Shown here: in pieces, positions 39,322 to 48,404 of the stretch
Layout: each line of letters opens with the position of its first letter
Position numbering within the stretch: position 1 is the first letter of the stretch
Source: Amphibacillus sp052055485
Lineage (GTDB): Bacteria; Bacillota; Bacilli; Bacillales; Amphibacillaceae
NCBI RefSeq assembly: GCF_052055485.1
Contig: NZ_CP197171.1
Location: 3,935,371-3,999,370, forward strand
Reading direction: 5' to 3'
Length of the DNA stretch: 64,000 bases
The notes under the pieces: generated by a model
The model's database searches: none
Told to the model about the DNA's origin: nothing
What the model saw: the letters and a program-made list of their open reading frames with translations, nothing else
Program-made: the position numbers and the translations under genes

Positions 39322-41595
39322 ATGACAGTTGTTATTGATCAAATTGAAGAAAGGTTAAATCGACTTGAAAAAGAACATTCGATCGATTTAACAATATTAA
39401 AAGAAAAGGTAAAAGATGTTAGCTCAAACGAAGAAGCAAATGAATCGGCTTTATTCTATGCACTTAACTCCATTGCGATGGACCAGTCAAAATGGACATT
39501 TGTGGCTGCAGATTTTTATTTAGAGCAACTCTATCGTGAGGCAAGTTTAAATCGCAGATATAGTCATGACTTAAAATATGGAAGTTTTTCAAAACTGATT
39601 GAAACATTGACAGCTAAAGGAATTTATTCAGAAGAATTGCAAAATGCCTATACAAAGGCTGAGCTAGATCAACTTGAAACGGCAATTGTCCCTGAACGTG
39701 ATCAATTATTTAATTACATAGGTATCTTTTTGCTTGCAGATCGCTATTTAGCACGTGATCATGATCGCCACCTTTATGAATTACCGCAGGAGCGTTTTAT
39801 GATTATCGCGATGACACTCATGCAACATGAAGCACCAGAACAACGCCTTGAGCTTGTCAAGGAAGCGTATTGGGCATTATCCAATCTCTATATGACTGTA
39901 GCTACACCAACCTTATCGAATGCAGGAAAAAGTTATGGTCAACTGTCCTCGTGTTTCATCGATACCGTTGATGATTCTCTAGATGGTATTTATTTGAATA
40001 ACTGGGATATTGCCCGACTGAGCAAAGATGGCGGTGGGATTGGTGTTTATTATGGAAAGGTTCGAGCACTTGGATCAGATATTAAGAAGTTTAAAGGAAA
40101 TTCATCAGGTGTTGTGCCATGGATAAGATTGATTAACGATACGGCAGTAAGTGTGGATCAACTGGGGCAACGACAAGGTGCAGTTGCTGTCTATTTAGAT
40201 ATTTTCCATCGTGATATCATGAATGGATTCCTAGATTTGAAAACAAATAATGGGGATGAACGCCGTAAAGCACATGATATTTTTACCGGGGTCTCTATTC
40301 CTGATTTGTTTATGGAACAATTAAAGAAAACCGATGAAAATGGAAAAAGTATCGGAGAGTGGCATACCTTCTGTCCACACGAAGTCAAACAAATCATGGG
40401 TTGGAAAGATGAAAATGGACAACCTCTTGGCCTAGAAGATTTTTATGATGAAGAGGATCATAAATATTTCACAGAAAAATATCATGAAGCGGTTAATCAT
40501 CCGATCCTACCGCGCAAAACGTATCGAGCAATGGATATTATGGCGCGGATCATGGTGGCACAGCTAGAAACTGGAACACCTTATATGTTTTATCGTGATG
40601 AAGTCAATCGCCAAAATCCTAACAAACATGAACGTGGAATTGGTCTGACATCGATCTATTCAAGCAACCTTTGTACTGAAATTGCTCAAAATATGTCACC
40701 GACAACGATTGTCAATGAATATCAAGATGAAGATGGCAATATCGTCATTGTTCGTAAACCAGGTGATTTTGTTGTCTGTAACCTATCATCAATCAATCTT
40801 GCCAAGGCTGTTCCAGCAAACGTCATCGAGCGTCTTGTGCGGATCCAAGTCCGGATGCTTGATAATGTGATTGACTTGAACACAATCAGCGTTGGCCAAG
40901 CAGAAGCCACGAATAAAAAGTATCGGGCTGTTGGACTTGGAACATTCGGTTGGCACCATTTATTAGCACTTGAGAAATTGTATTGGGAAAGTGATGAAGC
41001 TGTTGCATATGCTGATCGTGTCTATGAAGATATTGCTTATTACTCCATTCAAGCATCAATGGAATTAGCGAAAGAAAAAGGCACTTATCAGAAATTTGCC
41101 GGCTCAGAATGGGAAACCGGACGCTACTTTGAACGTCGCCAATATACGAGTGATCGCTGGAATAAGCTTCAAAAAGAAGTGGGTGAAAACGGCATGCGCA
41201 ATGGCTGGCTAATGGCTGTCGCTCCAAATTCATCAACAGCCAAAATTGGCGGTTCAACAGATGGAATTGACCCAATTTATGCTGCCGAATATGCAGAAGA
41301 AAAGAAAAACTTTAAATTTAAAGTGACTGCACCTGATATTGATCATCGAACCTATGCTTATTATCGCAGAGCGCGTCATGAGCTTGATCAAATCTGGAGT
41401 ATCAAGCAAAATGCTCGTCGCCAACGCCATATTGATCAAGGGATTAGCTTTAACTTATATGTCCGCCATGACATTAAAGCACGTGATCTGTTAAACCTAC
41501 ATTTAACCGCTTGGGAAAGCGGCTTGAAGACCACTTATTATGTTCGCAGTACATCTCAAACTGAAATTGAAGAATGTGAAGCCTGCCATAGTTAA
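39322..41595 (+). CDS. nrdE: Class I ribonucleoside-diphosphate reductase, alpha (large) subunit
   Basis: A 757-residue catalytic subunit that reduces ribonucleoside diphosphates to deoxy forms. Visible elements are QLSSCFIDTVDD (first redox Cys), SSNLCTEI (active-site Asn, thiyl-radical Cys and Glu), VVCNLSSINL (second redox Cys), PNSSTAKIGGSTDGIDP, and the C-terminal ECEACHS pair that is re-reduced by thioredoxin or glutaredoxin. No ATP-cone is evident at the N-terminus, so the overall activity site is probably missing. ATG at 39322 behind AAGGAGGAG. First gene of a three-gene operon under NrdR boxes. Confidence 0.93.
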   Translation: MTVVIDQIEERLNRLEKEHSIDLTILKEKVKDVSSNEEANESALFYALNSIAMDQSKWTFVAADFYLEQLYREASLNRRYSHDLKYGSFSKLIETLTAKGIYSEELQNAYTKAELDQLETAIVPERDQLFNYIGIFLLADRYLARDHDRHLYELPQERFMIIAMTLMQHEAPEQRLELVKEAYWALSNLYMTVATPTLSNAGKSYGQLSSCFIDTVDDSLDGIYLNNWDIARLSKDGGGIGVYYGKVRALGSDIKKFKGNSSGVVPWIRLINDTAVSVDQLGQRQGAVAVYLDIFHRDIMNGFLDLKTNNGDERRKAHDIFTGVSIPDLFMEQLKKTDENGKSIGEWHTFCPHEVKQIMGWKDENGQPLGLEDFYDEEDHKYFTEKYHEAVNHPILPRKTYRAMDIMARIMVAQLETGTPYMFYRDEVNRQNPNKHERGIGLTSIYSSNLCTEIAQNMSPTTIVNEYQDEDGNIVIVRKPGDFVVCNLSSINLAKAVPANVIERLVRIQVRMLDNVIDLNTISVGQAEATNKKYRAVGLGTFGWHHLLALEKLYWESDEAVAYADRVYEDIAYYSIQASMELAKEKGTYQKFAGSEWETGRYFERRQYTSDRWNKLQKEVGENGMRNGWLMAVAPNSSTAKIGGSTDGIDPIYAAEYAEEKKNFKFKVTAPDIDHRTYAYYRRARHELDQIWSIKQNARRQRHIDQGISFNLYVRHDIKARDLLNLHLTAWESGLKTTYYVRSTSQTEIEECEACHS

Positions 41596-41628
41596 ATAGT
41601 GAATGATTGGAATAAGGAGAGAGTTTAG

Positions 41629-42666
41629 ATGACGATACTTAAAAAAGTACAATTGTTAAACCCTGCTAACCCAAACAAATCAACAGGACTGATTAATGGT
41701 CAGTCCTCTGGTTTATTAAATTGGAATGATATTGCTTATCCACAAATGTATGATTTGTACCAGACACTTTTATCAAATTTTTGGAAAGCACAAGAAATCA
41801 ATATGCAGGATGATATTAAACAATGGGATCAACTAACGGAAACAGAAAAAGACATCTTTTTACGGGTTAATACACAACTTGCTTCATTAGACAGCTTACA
41901 AACACCAACTATGACATCCGTTATGGATTATGTAACAGATTCAAGTTTTAAAGCTATTCTAGCTGTTATTTCACAACAAGAGGCCGTCCATAACGAGTCC
42001 TATTCATACATTTTGAGCTCTTTAGTTCCATTAAGTGAGCAAAATGCTCGTTTCAATCAAGCAAAGGATGATCCTATTGTTCAAAAACGTAACCAACTGA
42101 TTTTGGATAGTTATGATGCTTTCCATCAAAAACCAACACCACAACGTTTATTTGAACTAGCTATTAATTCAATTAATCTTGAAGGGATTTACTTTTATGC
42201 TGGCTTTGCCTTTTTCTATAATCTTGCTCGACAACAAAAAATGCTGAAAACAAGTACGATGATCAGCTATATTCAACGAGATGAAATGCAGCACGCTTAT
42301 TTTATTGCTCAGTTTATTCGCATTTTATTAACAGAAAATCCGGAACTCAATACAGAGGCAAATATTCAATTTATTTATGACACGATTGATCAAGCGGTGA
42401 AGCTAGAAAAAGAATGGTCAGATTATATTTTAAAAGATATTAGCGGAATTGATCTAACTGAATTTCATCATTATGTGGAATACCTAGCTAACAAGCGTTT
42501 TCGTCAAATTGGTGTAGACAATTATTATCCAGAACGAGAAAACCCAATGCCGTGGATTCATGTTTTTAGTGATGAAATGATGAATGAAACAAAATCAGAT
42601 TTCTTTGAACAAAAATCACGAACCTATACAAAGGTTTCCTCTTCAAATGAATTTGATGAGCTTTAG
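41629..42666 (+). CDS. nrdF: Class I ribonucleoside-diphosphate reductase, beta (radical) subunit
   Basis: A 345-residue ferritin-like subunit that houses the dimetal-tyrosyl radical cofactor. The metal ligands are in place: Asp in NMQDD (about 63), QQEAVH (Glu and His), the radical Tyr in VHNESYSYIL, INLEGIYFY (Glu) and RDEMQH (Glu and His). So it should use a canonical Mn2 or Fe2 tyrosyl radical, not the metal-free variant. The gene is 33 bp downstream of the alpha subunit, with AAGGAGAGAG. Naming as nrdF follows the flavodoxin partner; subclass is not proven. Confidence 0.92.
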   Translation: MTILKKVQLLNPANPNKSTGLINGQSSGLLNWNDIAYPQMYDLYQTLLSNFWKAQEINMQDDIKQWDQLTETEKDIFLRVNTQLASLDSLQTPTMTSVMDYVTDSSFKAILAVISQQEAVHNESYSYILSSLVPLSEQNARFNQAKDDPIVQKRNQLILDSYDAFHQKPTPQRLFELAINSINLEGIYFYAGFAFFYNLARQQKMLKTSTMISYIQRDEMQHAYFIAQFIRILLTENPELNTEANIQFIYDTIDQAVKLEKEWSDYILKDISGIDLTEFHHYVEYLANKRFRQIGVDNYYPERENPMPWIHVFSDEMMNETKSDFFEQKSRTYTKVSSSNEFDEL

Positions 42667-42681
42667 AAAGGGTCGATTATT

Positions 42682-43122
42682 GTGAAAGCAGCCATTATAT
42701 ATACATCTGTCACAGGAAACACAGCCGATTTGGCAGAAGAAATTTATCAAGAAATGAAATTACACGTCGATGAAATAGACTTTTTAACCGTCGATCAGGT
42801 TGATTATGATTTTTTACCTGATTATGATGTCATCGCCATTGGCACTTATACTTGGGGAAGTGGCGAATTACCAATCGAAATGGATGAGTTATTTTTTGAA
42901 ATAGAAGAACAGGATTTAAAACATGTTGTGACAGGGATATTTGGAACTGGTGATAGCTTTTATCCTTACTTTTGTGGAGCCGTTGACCGGTTTCGTGACA
43001 TGCTCTATGTCCATTCAGAATTAGCAGTCACATTAAAAGTAGAACTCCTTCCCCAAGAGGAAGATCTGAAAAAGGTACCTATTTTTTGCGATCGTCTACT
43101 AGGGAAATTTGCTCTTGTCTAA
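42682..43122 (+). CDS. Flavodoxin-like protein (NrdI-like partner)
   Basis: A 146-residue flavodoxin fold with IYTSVTGNTADLAEEI (FMN phosphate loop), GTYTWGSGELP (the 50s loop with aromatic residues next to FMN) and GTGDSFYPYFCGAVDRF (the 90s loop). It is the third gene of the nrd operon, 15 bp after the beta subunit, starting with GTG behind GAAAGGG. In class Ib systems the flavoprotein NrdI supplies the oxidant for Mn2-tyrosyl radical assembly; this protein probably does the same, though it looks like a classic flavodoxin rather than a short NrdI. Confidence 0.85.
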   Translation: MKAAIIYTSVTGNTADLAEEIYQEMKLHVDEIDFLTVDQVDYDFLPDYDVIAIGTYTWGSGELPIEMDELFFEIEEQDLKHVVTGIFGTGDSFYPYFCGAVDRFRDMLYVHSELAVTLKVELLPQEEDLKKVPIFCDRLLGKFALV

Positions 43123-43480
43123 ATCTAGAGATTGAATTTAACTTATGTTAAGGAAAAATTTGTTTTTTATTCTAAACCTCAAAACATGAGAAACTCAGTT
43201 AAAATTTTTTTGGATGACTTCTTTAGTTTTTACTTGTGCTAACAAAAACTAGAAAAAAATTCTATACCGTTTTTCAATCGATTGATGTCTGCAAAGTGCC
43301 AGATAGGTATGTTCTATCTTGTGTTTCAGCCAATCAGTCAATACAAATTACCAGATAGATGAGTGCTATCCTTTTTCTAAGACTTTAAAATTTTCACTTC
43401 ATCAAGCTAACGTACAGAAGGCCTAGTCTTCAACCTCATAATGGTTAAGATTAGGCCTTAATCTATATTTATTATAATAT
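43123..43480. other. Intergenic region between nrd operon and SDR gene
   Basis: Contains two short hairpins with GATAG...CTATC arms (GATAGGTATGTTCTATC about 43303-43319, GATAGATGAGTGCTATC about 43355-43371) that resemble the stem of the 52-bp repeat unit further on. The SDR terminator is at 43418-43459. No gene seen. Confidence 0.5.
43418..43459 (-). terminator. Terminator of the SDR gene
   Basis: Long stem: AAGGCCTAATCTTAACC pairs with GGTTGAAGACTAGGCCTT with small mismatches around a short loop. It lies 21 bp after the stop. Confidence 0.75.
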
Positions 43481-44245
43481 TTAGCCTGCTGTCCAACCAC
43501 CATCTGCAGTAATAATCGCTCCATTAACAAAGCTCGATGCATCAGATGCGAGGAATAAAGCTACCTCTGCGAGTTCCTCAGATTGACCGAGTGGCGCTGA
43601 ATCTCCACCAATCGACCCAATTGCTTGACTTCCTAACGGGTGAGGTTCAGTAATAGTTGTTTGAATGTTTGTTGCTACCCCACCTGGTGCAATAGCATTA
43701 GCACGGATTTTCCCATGCACACCGTACGTTGCTGCAATATTTTTGGTCATTCCTAACAATCCGTGTTTTGATGAAACATAGGCAGCACCGCCACGAGCGC
43801 CAAATAAACCACCTATTGAGGCATTATTTATAATAACGCCGCCTTTTTCTTGTTTTTCCATAATGTTAATCGCTGCACGCGCAGCTTTAAATGGGCCTGT
43901 GAGGTTAATATCAATGATGCGATCCCATTGTTCGTCTTTGAGATCACCAACGGGAACAAAATTATCCATAATACCAGCATTGTTAACTAATACATCAAGA
44001 GAACCATACTTTTCAACCGCTTCATTAACCATTTTGTCAATATCTTCTTGCTTAGCAATATTACTGACAAGGCCAATTGCTTCACCACCATTTTCAGTGA
44101 TTGCATTAACAACTTGATCCAAGAGTTCTTTGTTAATATCGGTCGCTACCACTTTTGCCCCTTCTTCAGCAAACTTTTTAGCAATAGCCTCTCCCATTCC
44201 AGCAGCAGCACCTGTTACAATAACTGTCTTACCTTGTAATTTCAT
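43481..44245 (-). CDS. SDR-family oxidoreductase
   Basis: A 254-residue classical short-chain dehydrogenase/reductase. VTGAAAGMGEAIAKKF is the NAD(P)-binding glycine loop (about 10-25), LVNNAGIMDNF follows, and the catalytic Ser (NNASIGG) and YVSSKHG (Tyr-x-x-x-Lys) are present. VNGAIITADGGWTAG is the usual C-terminus. Asp in VVATDINKE favours NAD over NADP. The substrate is unknown; family members act on 3-oxoacyl groups, sugars or alcohols. ATG at 44245 behind GGGGAGG. Monocistronic. Confidence 0.88.
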   Translation of the reverse strand: MKLQGKTVIVTGAAAGMGEAIAKKFAEEGAKVVATDINKELLDQVVNAITENGGEAIGLVSNIAKQEDIDKMVNEAVEKYGSLDVLVNNAGIMDNFVPVGDLKDEQWDRIIDINLTGPFKAARAAINIMEKQEKGGVIINNASIGGLFGARGGAAYVSSKHGLLGMTKNIAATYGVHGKIRANAIAPGGVATNIQTTITEPHPLGSQAIGSIGGDSAPLGQSEELAEVALFLASDASSFVNGAIITADGGWTAG

Positions 44246-44595
44246 GATTAATACCTCCCCATTAAACTAATTTTATGACCAACAATTTAATTATATATGT
44301 ATATTAAGTAACTAGCAATACAAAAATGTGAAATATTGAGCAAACTATCTTGCTATATAGTCAAATTTGAGTTATATCGTTGCAACCCGCAGCAAATCAC
44401 TTAAGAGAACCGATTACCTTTTCGGTAAGAACCATTTTAGGAATACAAATAACAACTTTATTGTCAGGAATTCAAATCTATAATAACTGTTTAAAAATGG
44501 TGTAAATTTGAGTATCAAATAATATTTTGTGGTAAGTATTAAACTTATCTTGTTAAAGGGAAGTGTCAGCTAATCGAATAAAAATTTTTTTACTA
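44246..44595. other. Intergenic region, nothing recognised
   Basis: AT-rich. One small hairpin (AACCGATTACCTTTTCGGTAAG, about 44409-44430) is visible; otherwise no feature. Confidence 0.4.
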
Positions 44596-45126
44596 TTATG
44601 ATTCAAATATAGCAGTATTAAGTAGCACAACAAAAAAGCCAATCTCTTTATTGGTATAATTTTGCAGATTCGATATACTAATTACCTTTTTAAATCTTGG
44701 TTTTTCTGTAAGTGAAAGAATAATATTAGCAATTTTAATATTATTGTTGTCATATAAAAAAGCTTCTTCTTTTCCCGGTTCCATAAACGGTTTTCTTAAC
44801 TCAAAATAGGTTCCATCGAATTCAACTTTGTAATAGGTTTCATTTGTTCTTAATGTATCAACTGTACTTGAATCCATTGTGACTAAACCTTTATCCTTTT
44901 TGATCCCGTTTTTCTCTACTAGAATTGACCAATTTCTTTTTCTTCTTTCTTTTCCATTTTCCAATAAAAAAATAGTCGTATCATTAAATTTAGCTTTGAA
45001 GGAATTTCTCCCTTTTAAATACTCAAAAATATTTGTCACAGCAAGATACCCTCTTTTTTCTCCGCCACTTAAAATCCTCTGACGAAAAATAGTCGGTTGC
45101 ATAGGGCTATTAATAATTAGTGCCAC
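44596..45126 (-). CDS. Hypothetical protein, possibly tubby/LURP-like fold
   Basis: A 176-residue protein starting with GTG at 45126, 8 nt after GGAGG. It consists mostly of alternating short beta-strand-like stretches with repeated F-K-A-K-F, YYKVEFDGTYFELRKP and EEAFLYDNNN patterns, which recall tubby C-terminal/LURP-one-like bacterial proteins. The C-terminus (EIGFFVVLLNTAIFES) is hydrophobic. The resemblance is weak and unverified. Single gene flanked by AT-rich spacers. Confidence 0.55.
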   Translation of the reverse strand: MALIINSPMQPTIFRQRILSGGEKRGYLAVTNIFEYLKGRNSFKAKFNDTTIFLLENGKERRKRNWSILVEKNGIKKDKGLVTMDSSTVDTLRTNETYYKVEFDGTYFELRKPFMEPGKEEAFLYDNNNIKIANIILSLTEKPRFKKVISISNLQNYTNKEIGFFVVLLNTAIFES

Positions 45127-45720
45127 TGATAATACCTCCAATTCAAATAGAAATATAGAATAAAACAAGATCTTTAAATGCTTTGTTAGTTTACTGATTA
45201 CATTTTACTTTACATTGTTATTTTACCTGTTACCTTTTAGGATAATTAACTTTCAGAAATCACTTTGCTCTTCCCCAATTCAAGAATACTTTCCCATAAT
45301 CTTTGCATTTATCGTAACTGGAACTTTTCATTTTCCTACAAAAAATCAAGCCCGTCAATATTGAGGCATTTCCTAAGATAGGCTATATCACCCAATGTAA
45401 ACCCATTACCAATTAATCTTAATCATTATGCGGGGACTTCAACTATCAAGTATCATTCTTCTTGATCTTAAAAAATAAGCCAAAATTATAGTATAGATAT
45501 TCTTCTTTTAATATATTAATTATTTAAGACAATAAAGAAACTATTGCAAAATGTATGATGTACATCTTGTGACAGCTTTTCTTTTTGTGTAATCTAATCG
45601 ATAGAACGATGACCCTTTGCATGAATATCGAAGTTCATTCACAATCTTAACTCTCGCCTAGAAAAACTGATTAGGACAAGTCTATTCGGTTTTTCGATCG
45701 ACCATTTAAAGCAAAATATC

Positions 45721-46305
45721 GGATAGCACTCTTCTATCATGCATTTCAAACAAAACCCCAAGGCAAAATGACGGATAGAGTCCTTCTATCATGCATTTCA
45801 AACAATACCTCAAGTCAAAATGACGGATAGAGCCCTTCTAGCATACATTTCGAACAAAATCCTAAGTCAGAATGATGGATAGAGCCCTTCTATCATGCAT
45901 TTCAAACAAAATCCCAGGGCAAAATGATGGATAGAGTCCTCCTATCATGCATTTCAAACAATACCTCAAGTCAAAATGGCGGATAGAGCCCTTCTATCAT
46001 GCATTTCAAACAATACCTCAAGTCAAAATGACGGATAGAGCCCTTCTATCATGCATTTCAAACAAAACCCCAAGGCAAAATGACGGATAGAGTCCTCCTA
46101 TCATGCATTTCAAACAATACCTCAAGTCAAAATGACGGATAGAGCCCTTCTATCATGCATTTCGAACAAAATCCTAAGTCAGAATGATGGATAGAGCCCT
46201 TCTATCATGCATTTCAAACAAAATCCCAGGGCAAAATGATGGATAGAGTCCTCCTATCATGCATTTCAAACAATACCTCAAGTCAAAATGGCGGATAGAG
46301 ATACT
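45721..46305. repeat. 52-bp tandem repeat array, 11 complete units plus a partial
   Basis: Units begin GGATAGAG and each carries GATAGA...TCTATC, able to form a 6-bp stem, then ATGCATTTC and a more variable tail (AAACAAAACCCCAAGGCAAAA or similar). Unit starts: 45721, 45773, 45825, 45877, 45929, 45981, 46033, 46085, 46137, 46189 and 46241, with a partial at 46293. Units 1-5 match units 7-11 with few or no differences, so a 312-bp block has been duplicated. Confidence 0.9.
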
Positions 46306-46386
46306 CTATTCGGTGCCTCAAGTTAAAATAGTAAGTTAAAAAATTGAAAAGAATATTTCAATTTTTTAATACTGACAAAGAAAAAA

Positions 46387-46423
46387 GGCCATTGAACAAC
46401 ATATACTTCATTGTTCAACAGCC
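46387..46423 (-). terminator. Minus-strand terminator downstream of the DUF898-like gene
   Basis: A 13-bp stem (GGCTGTTGAACAA with TTGTTCAATGGCC, including G-U pairs) followed on the minus strand by TTTTTTC. It lies 218 bp past the nearest minus-strand gene. Confidence 0.75.
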
Positions 46424-46640
46424 TCTTATATATATGTACTAATAATCTGAATTCATTATGCTTTCCATCCAAGATTTTTATAGAGTTAGAGCATATCAAG
46501 CTCGAACCACTAACCTCTTGTCTGCTAGCAATTAACGAAGTTATAGCAAGACAAAACATTGATAAACTGATGCTTTTAATTTTTATCAAATCACAAGAAT
46601 TAGATCAAATATAGTCAATTTATAGCTCCTATTCAGTTAC

Positions 46641-46967
46641 TTAATCTATAAATATTGTATTTTTTACTCGCCATTTTTCTAACGCTATTTTTACCCAAAA
46701 GCCATAGATCCCCAACGTAATAATAGATAATAATAGCCATTTAATCCAGTTACCGAATAAACCTATTGCTGAACCTGTAAATCTCAATCTTCTACCTTCT
46801 ATTACCGTATAATTAATTCTCCAACCATACACCATACACAAAGCCCACGGATAGCAAATTCCTGCAGTACATATAGTAACCAGCCAACCTAATAGGGTCC
46901 ATCCTATAAGCTGAAATAATCCACCATCAAAATATGATCTTTGTACACTAGCTATATCTTTAGCCAT
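46641..46967 (-). CDS. Small membrane protein, DUF898/YjgN-like
   Basis: A 108-residue protein with hydrophobic segments at about 16-40 and 68-90. The pattern FDGGLFQLIGWTLLGWLVTI, PWALCMVYGWRINYTVIEGRRLRFTG, then FGNWIKWLLLSIITLGIYGFWV is typical of DUF898-like membrane proteins. Start ATG at 46967 behind AGGGGGG. It lies 130 bp from a PH-domain-like gene on the same strand, so both may belong to one transcript. Function unknown. Confidence 0.72.
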   Translation of the reverse strand: MAKDIASVQRSYFDGGLFQLIGWTLLGWLVTICTAGICYPWALCMVYGWRINYTVIEGRRLRFTGSAIGLFGNWIKWLLLSIITLGIYGFWVKIALEKWRVKNTIFID

Positions 46968-47097
46968 TATAAAGCCCCCCTGTTCAACTAATATATAGTT
47001 AAATTCGACAAGTAAATTCGACAAGAAAAGATAAAATACCTTCAAAAACAGGAGGAAAATTTAACTACTTTTTTAAAAAGACACCCTATGCGGATGT

Positions 47098-47472
47098 CTA
47101 TAATTCCTCTTTATAATAAATATCCAGTTTACCCCTTGCTTTTTTGACTGCTTTTCTAATTTGTTCTCTAACTTCGTATGGATCTTTTACTTTCTTCAGT
47201 TTAAGTACCGGATCCGATATATCTGAGCTGACCACTCCAATGTCACCAACACCACGAGCTTTGTCTATCAGAGTTTGTTTCACTATCACATCCTTGACTT
47301 TAAAAATTTCAATGTCATTTAAAGTCTTTGTCACTAAACCTTGTTTACGAACTTTGAGACGTTCATTTGTCAAAGTATAATACTCCCTTGGAATTTTAAA
47401 AACCCCGTCTGAATTATCTTGAATACCGTAGAGATCGGTCTCAAATTCTAATAAAATCACTTCTTCGCTCAC
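47098..47472 (-). CDS. PH-domain-like protein (bacterial PH)
   Basis: A 124-residue protein. YYTLTNERLKVRKQGLVTKTLNDIEIFKVKDV and GVGDIGVVSSDISDPVLKLKKVKDPYEVREQIRKAV follow the pattern of bacterial PH (bPH_2/DUF304-type) domains, a small beta barrel closed by a helix. GTG at 47472 is the likely start. There are no membrane segments. Function unknown; such proteins often act at the membrane or in stress response. Possibly cotranscribed with the DUF898-like gene. Confidence 0.7.
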   Translation of the reverse strand: MSEEVILLEFETDLYGIQDNSDGVFKIPREYYTLTNERLKVRKQGLVTKTLNDIEIFKVKDVIVKQTLIDKARGVGDIGVVSSDISDPVLKLKKVKDPYEVREQIRKAVKKARGKLDIYYKEEL

Positions 47473-47779
47473 CCATCCCAGCCCCCATTCTAATCATAAT
47501 TTACTCCAATTTAATAATACCATAGTAGCACGAAAAGGAAACTACCATTTAAACAAATTTCTATACCACAAATATAAGATTACTTTTAAATAAGACCTTC
47601 CTTTCTCAAATGTTAGTATAATAGTCTACACTTATATCAGAGTGCTTGCGCTTCTTTTAACTAACTTTATTATTCAGATAACTCACGGAAAATATTTTAC
47701 ACGTGCAAATAATTATTCTGGTTATTAACAATAATCGTTGTTCAGGCGTTAGTCACTTAAATAGACCGAATAGATCTTA

Positions 47780-48073
47780 TGCGAAACTTCAATCAGTGGG
47801 AGCTTTTCGACGCACAGGATGTGCTAGTGCAGACGTTACGACAGGACGTCGTGATCTTAGTCTGTATTCCCTACTCCCTCTGATTGTTAAGGAACACAAG
47901 CTAACGTCTTCGCGTCCTGGGACTCAGAATAAGAAAACCACTTATTCTTGCGGTGTAAAGCTCCGTAGTTTTCCTTAGTGCAGTTACTCGTCCCACCGTA
48001 AAGATTTGCGGTTACTCGCCCCATCGAAACCCATTGTTGGCCCGAGTTTTACGGACAATTATCTGTGATAAAA
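47780..48073 (+). repeat. Intergenic repeat family, 294-bp copy
   Basis: Starts TGCGAAACTTCAATCAGTGG and ends GAGTTTTACGGACAATTATC then TGTGATAAA. CAATCAGTGGGAG near the start can pair with CTCCCTCTGATTG inside (about 47874-47886). It shares AGAATAAG...CTTATTCT, TTTTCCTTAGTGCAGTTACT and CCCATCGAAACCCATTGTTG with other copies. Confidence 0.75.
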
Positions 48074-48084
48074 TATCCCAAGAG

Positions 48085-48118
48085 AAAGTGCCAAGGGCTT
48101 GAAATCCCTTGGCACTTT
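48085..48118. terminator. Perfect hairpin downstream of tRNA-Ala
   Basis: AAAGTGCCAAGGG and CCCTTGGCACTTT (13 bp) around CTTGAAAT, 3 nt past the tRNA. No T run follows on the minus strand, so processing or termination is possible. Confidence 0.7.
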
Positions 48119-48120
48119 GA

Positions 48121-48192
48121 TGGAGCTAGAGGGATTTGAACCCTCGACCTCTTGTCTGCCAGACAAGCATTCTCCCACTGAACTATAGCCCC
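48121..48192 (-). tRNA. tRNA-Ala(GGC)
   Basis: 72-nt cloverleaf: acceptor GGGGCTA/TAGCTCC, anticodon GGC in loop CTGGCAG, T-arm GAGGGTTCAAATCCCTC. CCA not encoded. Isolated from the main tRNA block. Confidence 0.92.
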
Positions 48193-48227
48193 GTATTAAA
48201 TATTATATTTTTTGTGGTAGTGAAACC

Positions 48228-48261
48228 ACCTTAAGCGCTCTCCCAACTAAGCTAATGCCCC
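48228..48261 (-). pseudogene. 5' fragment of a tRNA (Ala-like)
   Basis: On the minus strand GGGGCATTAGCTTAGTTGGG followed by AGAGCGCTTAAG matches the acceptor 5' strand and D-arm of tRNA-Ala(TGC)-type genes, then similarity stops. There is no anticodon or T-arm. Directly upstream of the intact tRNA-Ala. Confidence 0.65.
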
Positions 48262-48352
48262 TTAATTTGAATCCTAAATTATTATAGCCGATATCGGGGA
48301 AATACTCAAGTCCTATTTATTTTTTCCAAGATTTCAAATGGATCAAACGGAT

Positions 48353-48382
48353 TTGACAAAACTGCTTTGCATTCGTTAAACT
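48353..48382 (+). promoter_or_regulatory. Promoter of the ABC-F leader
   Basis: TTGACA (48353-48358) with TTAAAC (48376-48381, 17-bp spacer), or TAAACT one base later. Confidence 0.55.
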
Positions 48383-48404
48383 AAAGTTAATATTTACGGA
48401 AAGG

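Larger units (their letters stand above)
45127..46640. other. Long gene-poor region around the tandem array
   Basis: 45127-45720 is AT-rich, without genes. 45721-46300 is the 52-bp array. 46301-46640 holds a terminator and a tRNA-like remnant: on the minus strand about 46495-46550, GACAAGAGGTTAGTGGTTCG resembles the 3' part of a tRNA. Short open frames here have no support. Confidence 0.5.
47473..48120. other. Intergenic region with repeat copy and hairpin
   Basis: 47473-47779 is AT-rich, nothing seen. 47780-48073 is a copy of the intergenic repeat family. 48085-48118 is the terminator after tRNA-Ala. Confidence 0.5.

Noticed and set aside
41629..42666. Metal-free (class Ie) ribonucleotide reductase beta subunit
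   Set aside because: All carboxylate and histidine ligands and the radical tyrosine are present.
45721..46305. CRISPR-like array
   Set aside because: The whole 52-bp unit is conserved; there are no unique spacers, no cas genes nearby, and the higher-order duplication is that of ordinary tandem repeats.
46323..46614. Small open frames on both strands near the terminator
   Set aside because: They cross a terminator hairpin and a tRNA-like remnant and lack ribosome binding sites.
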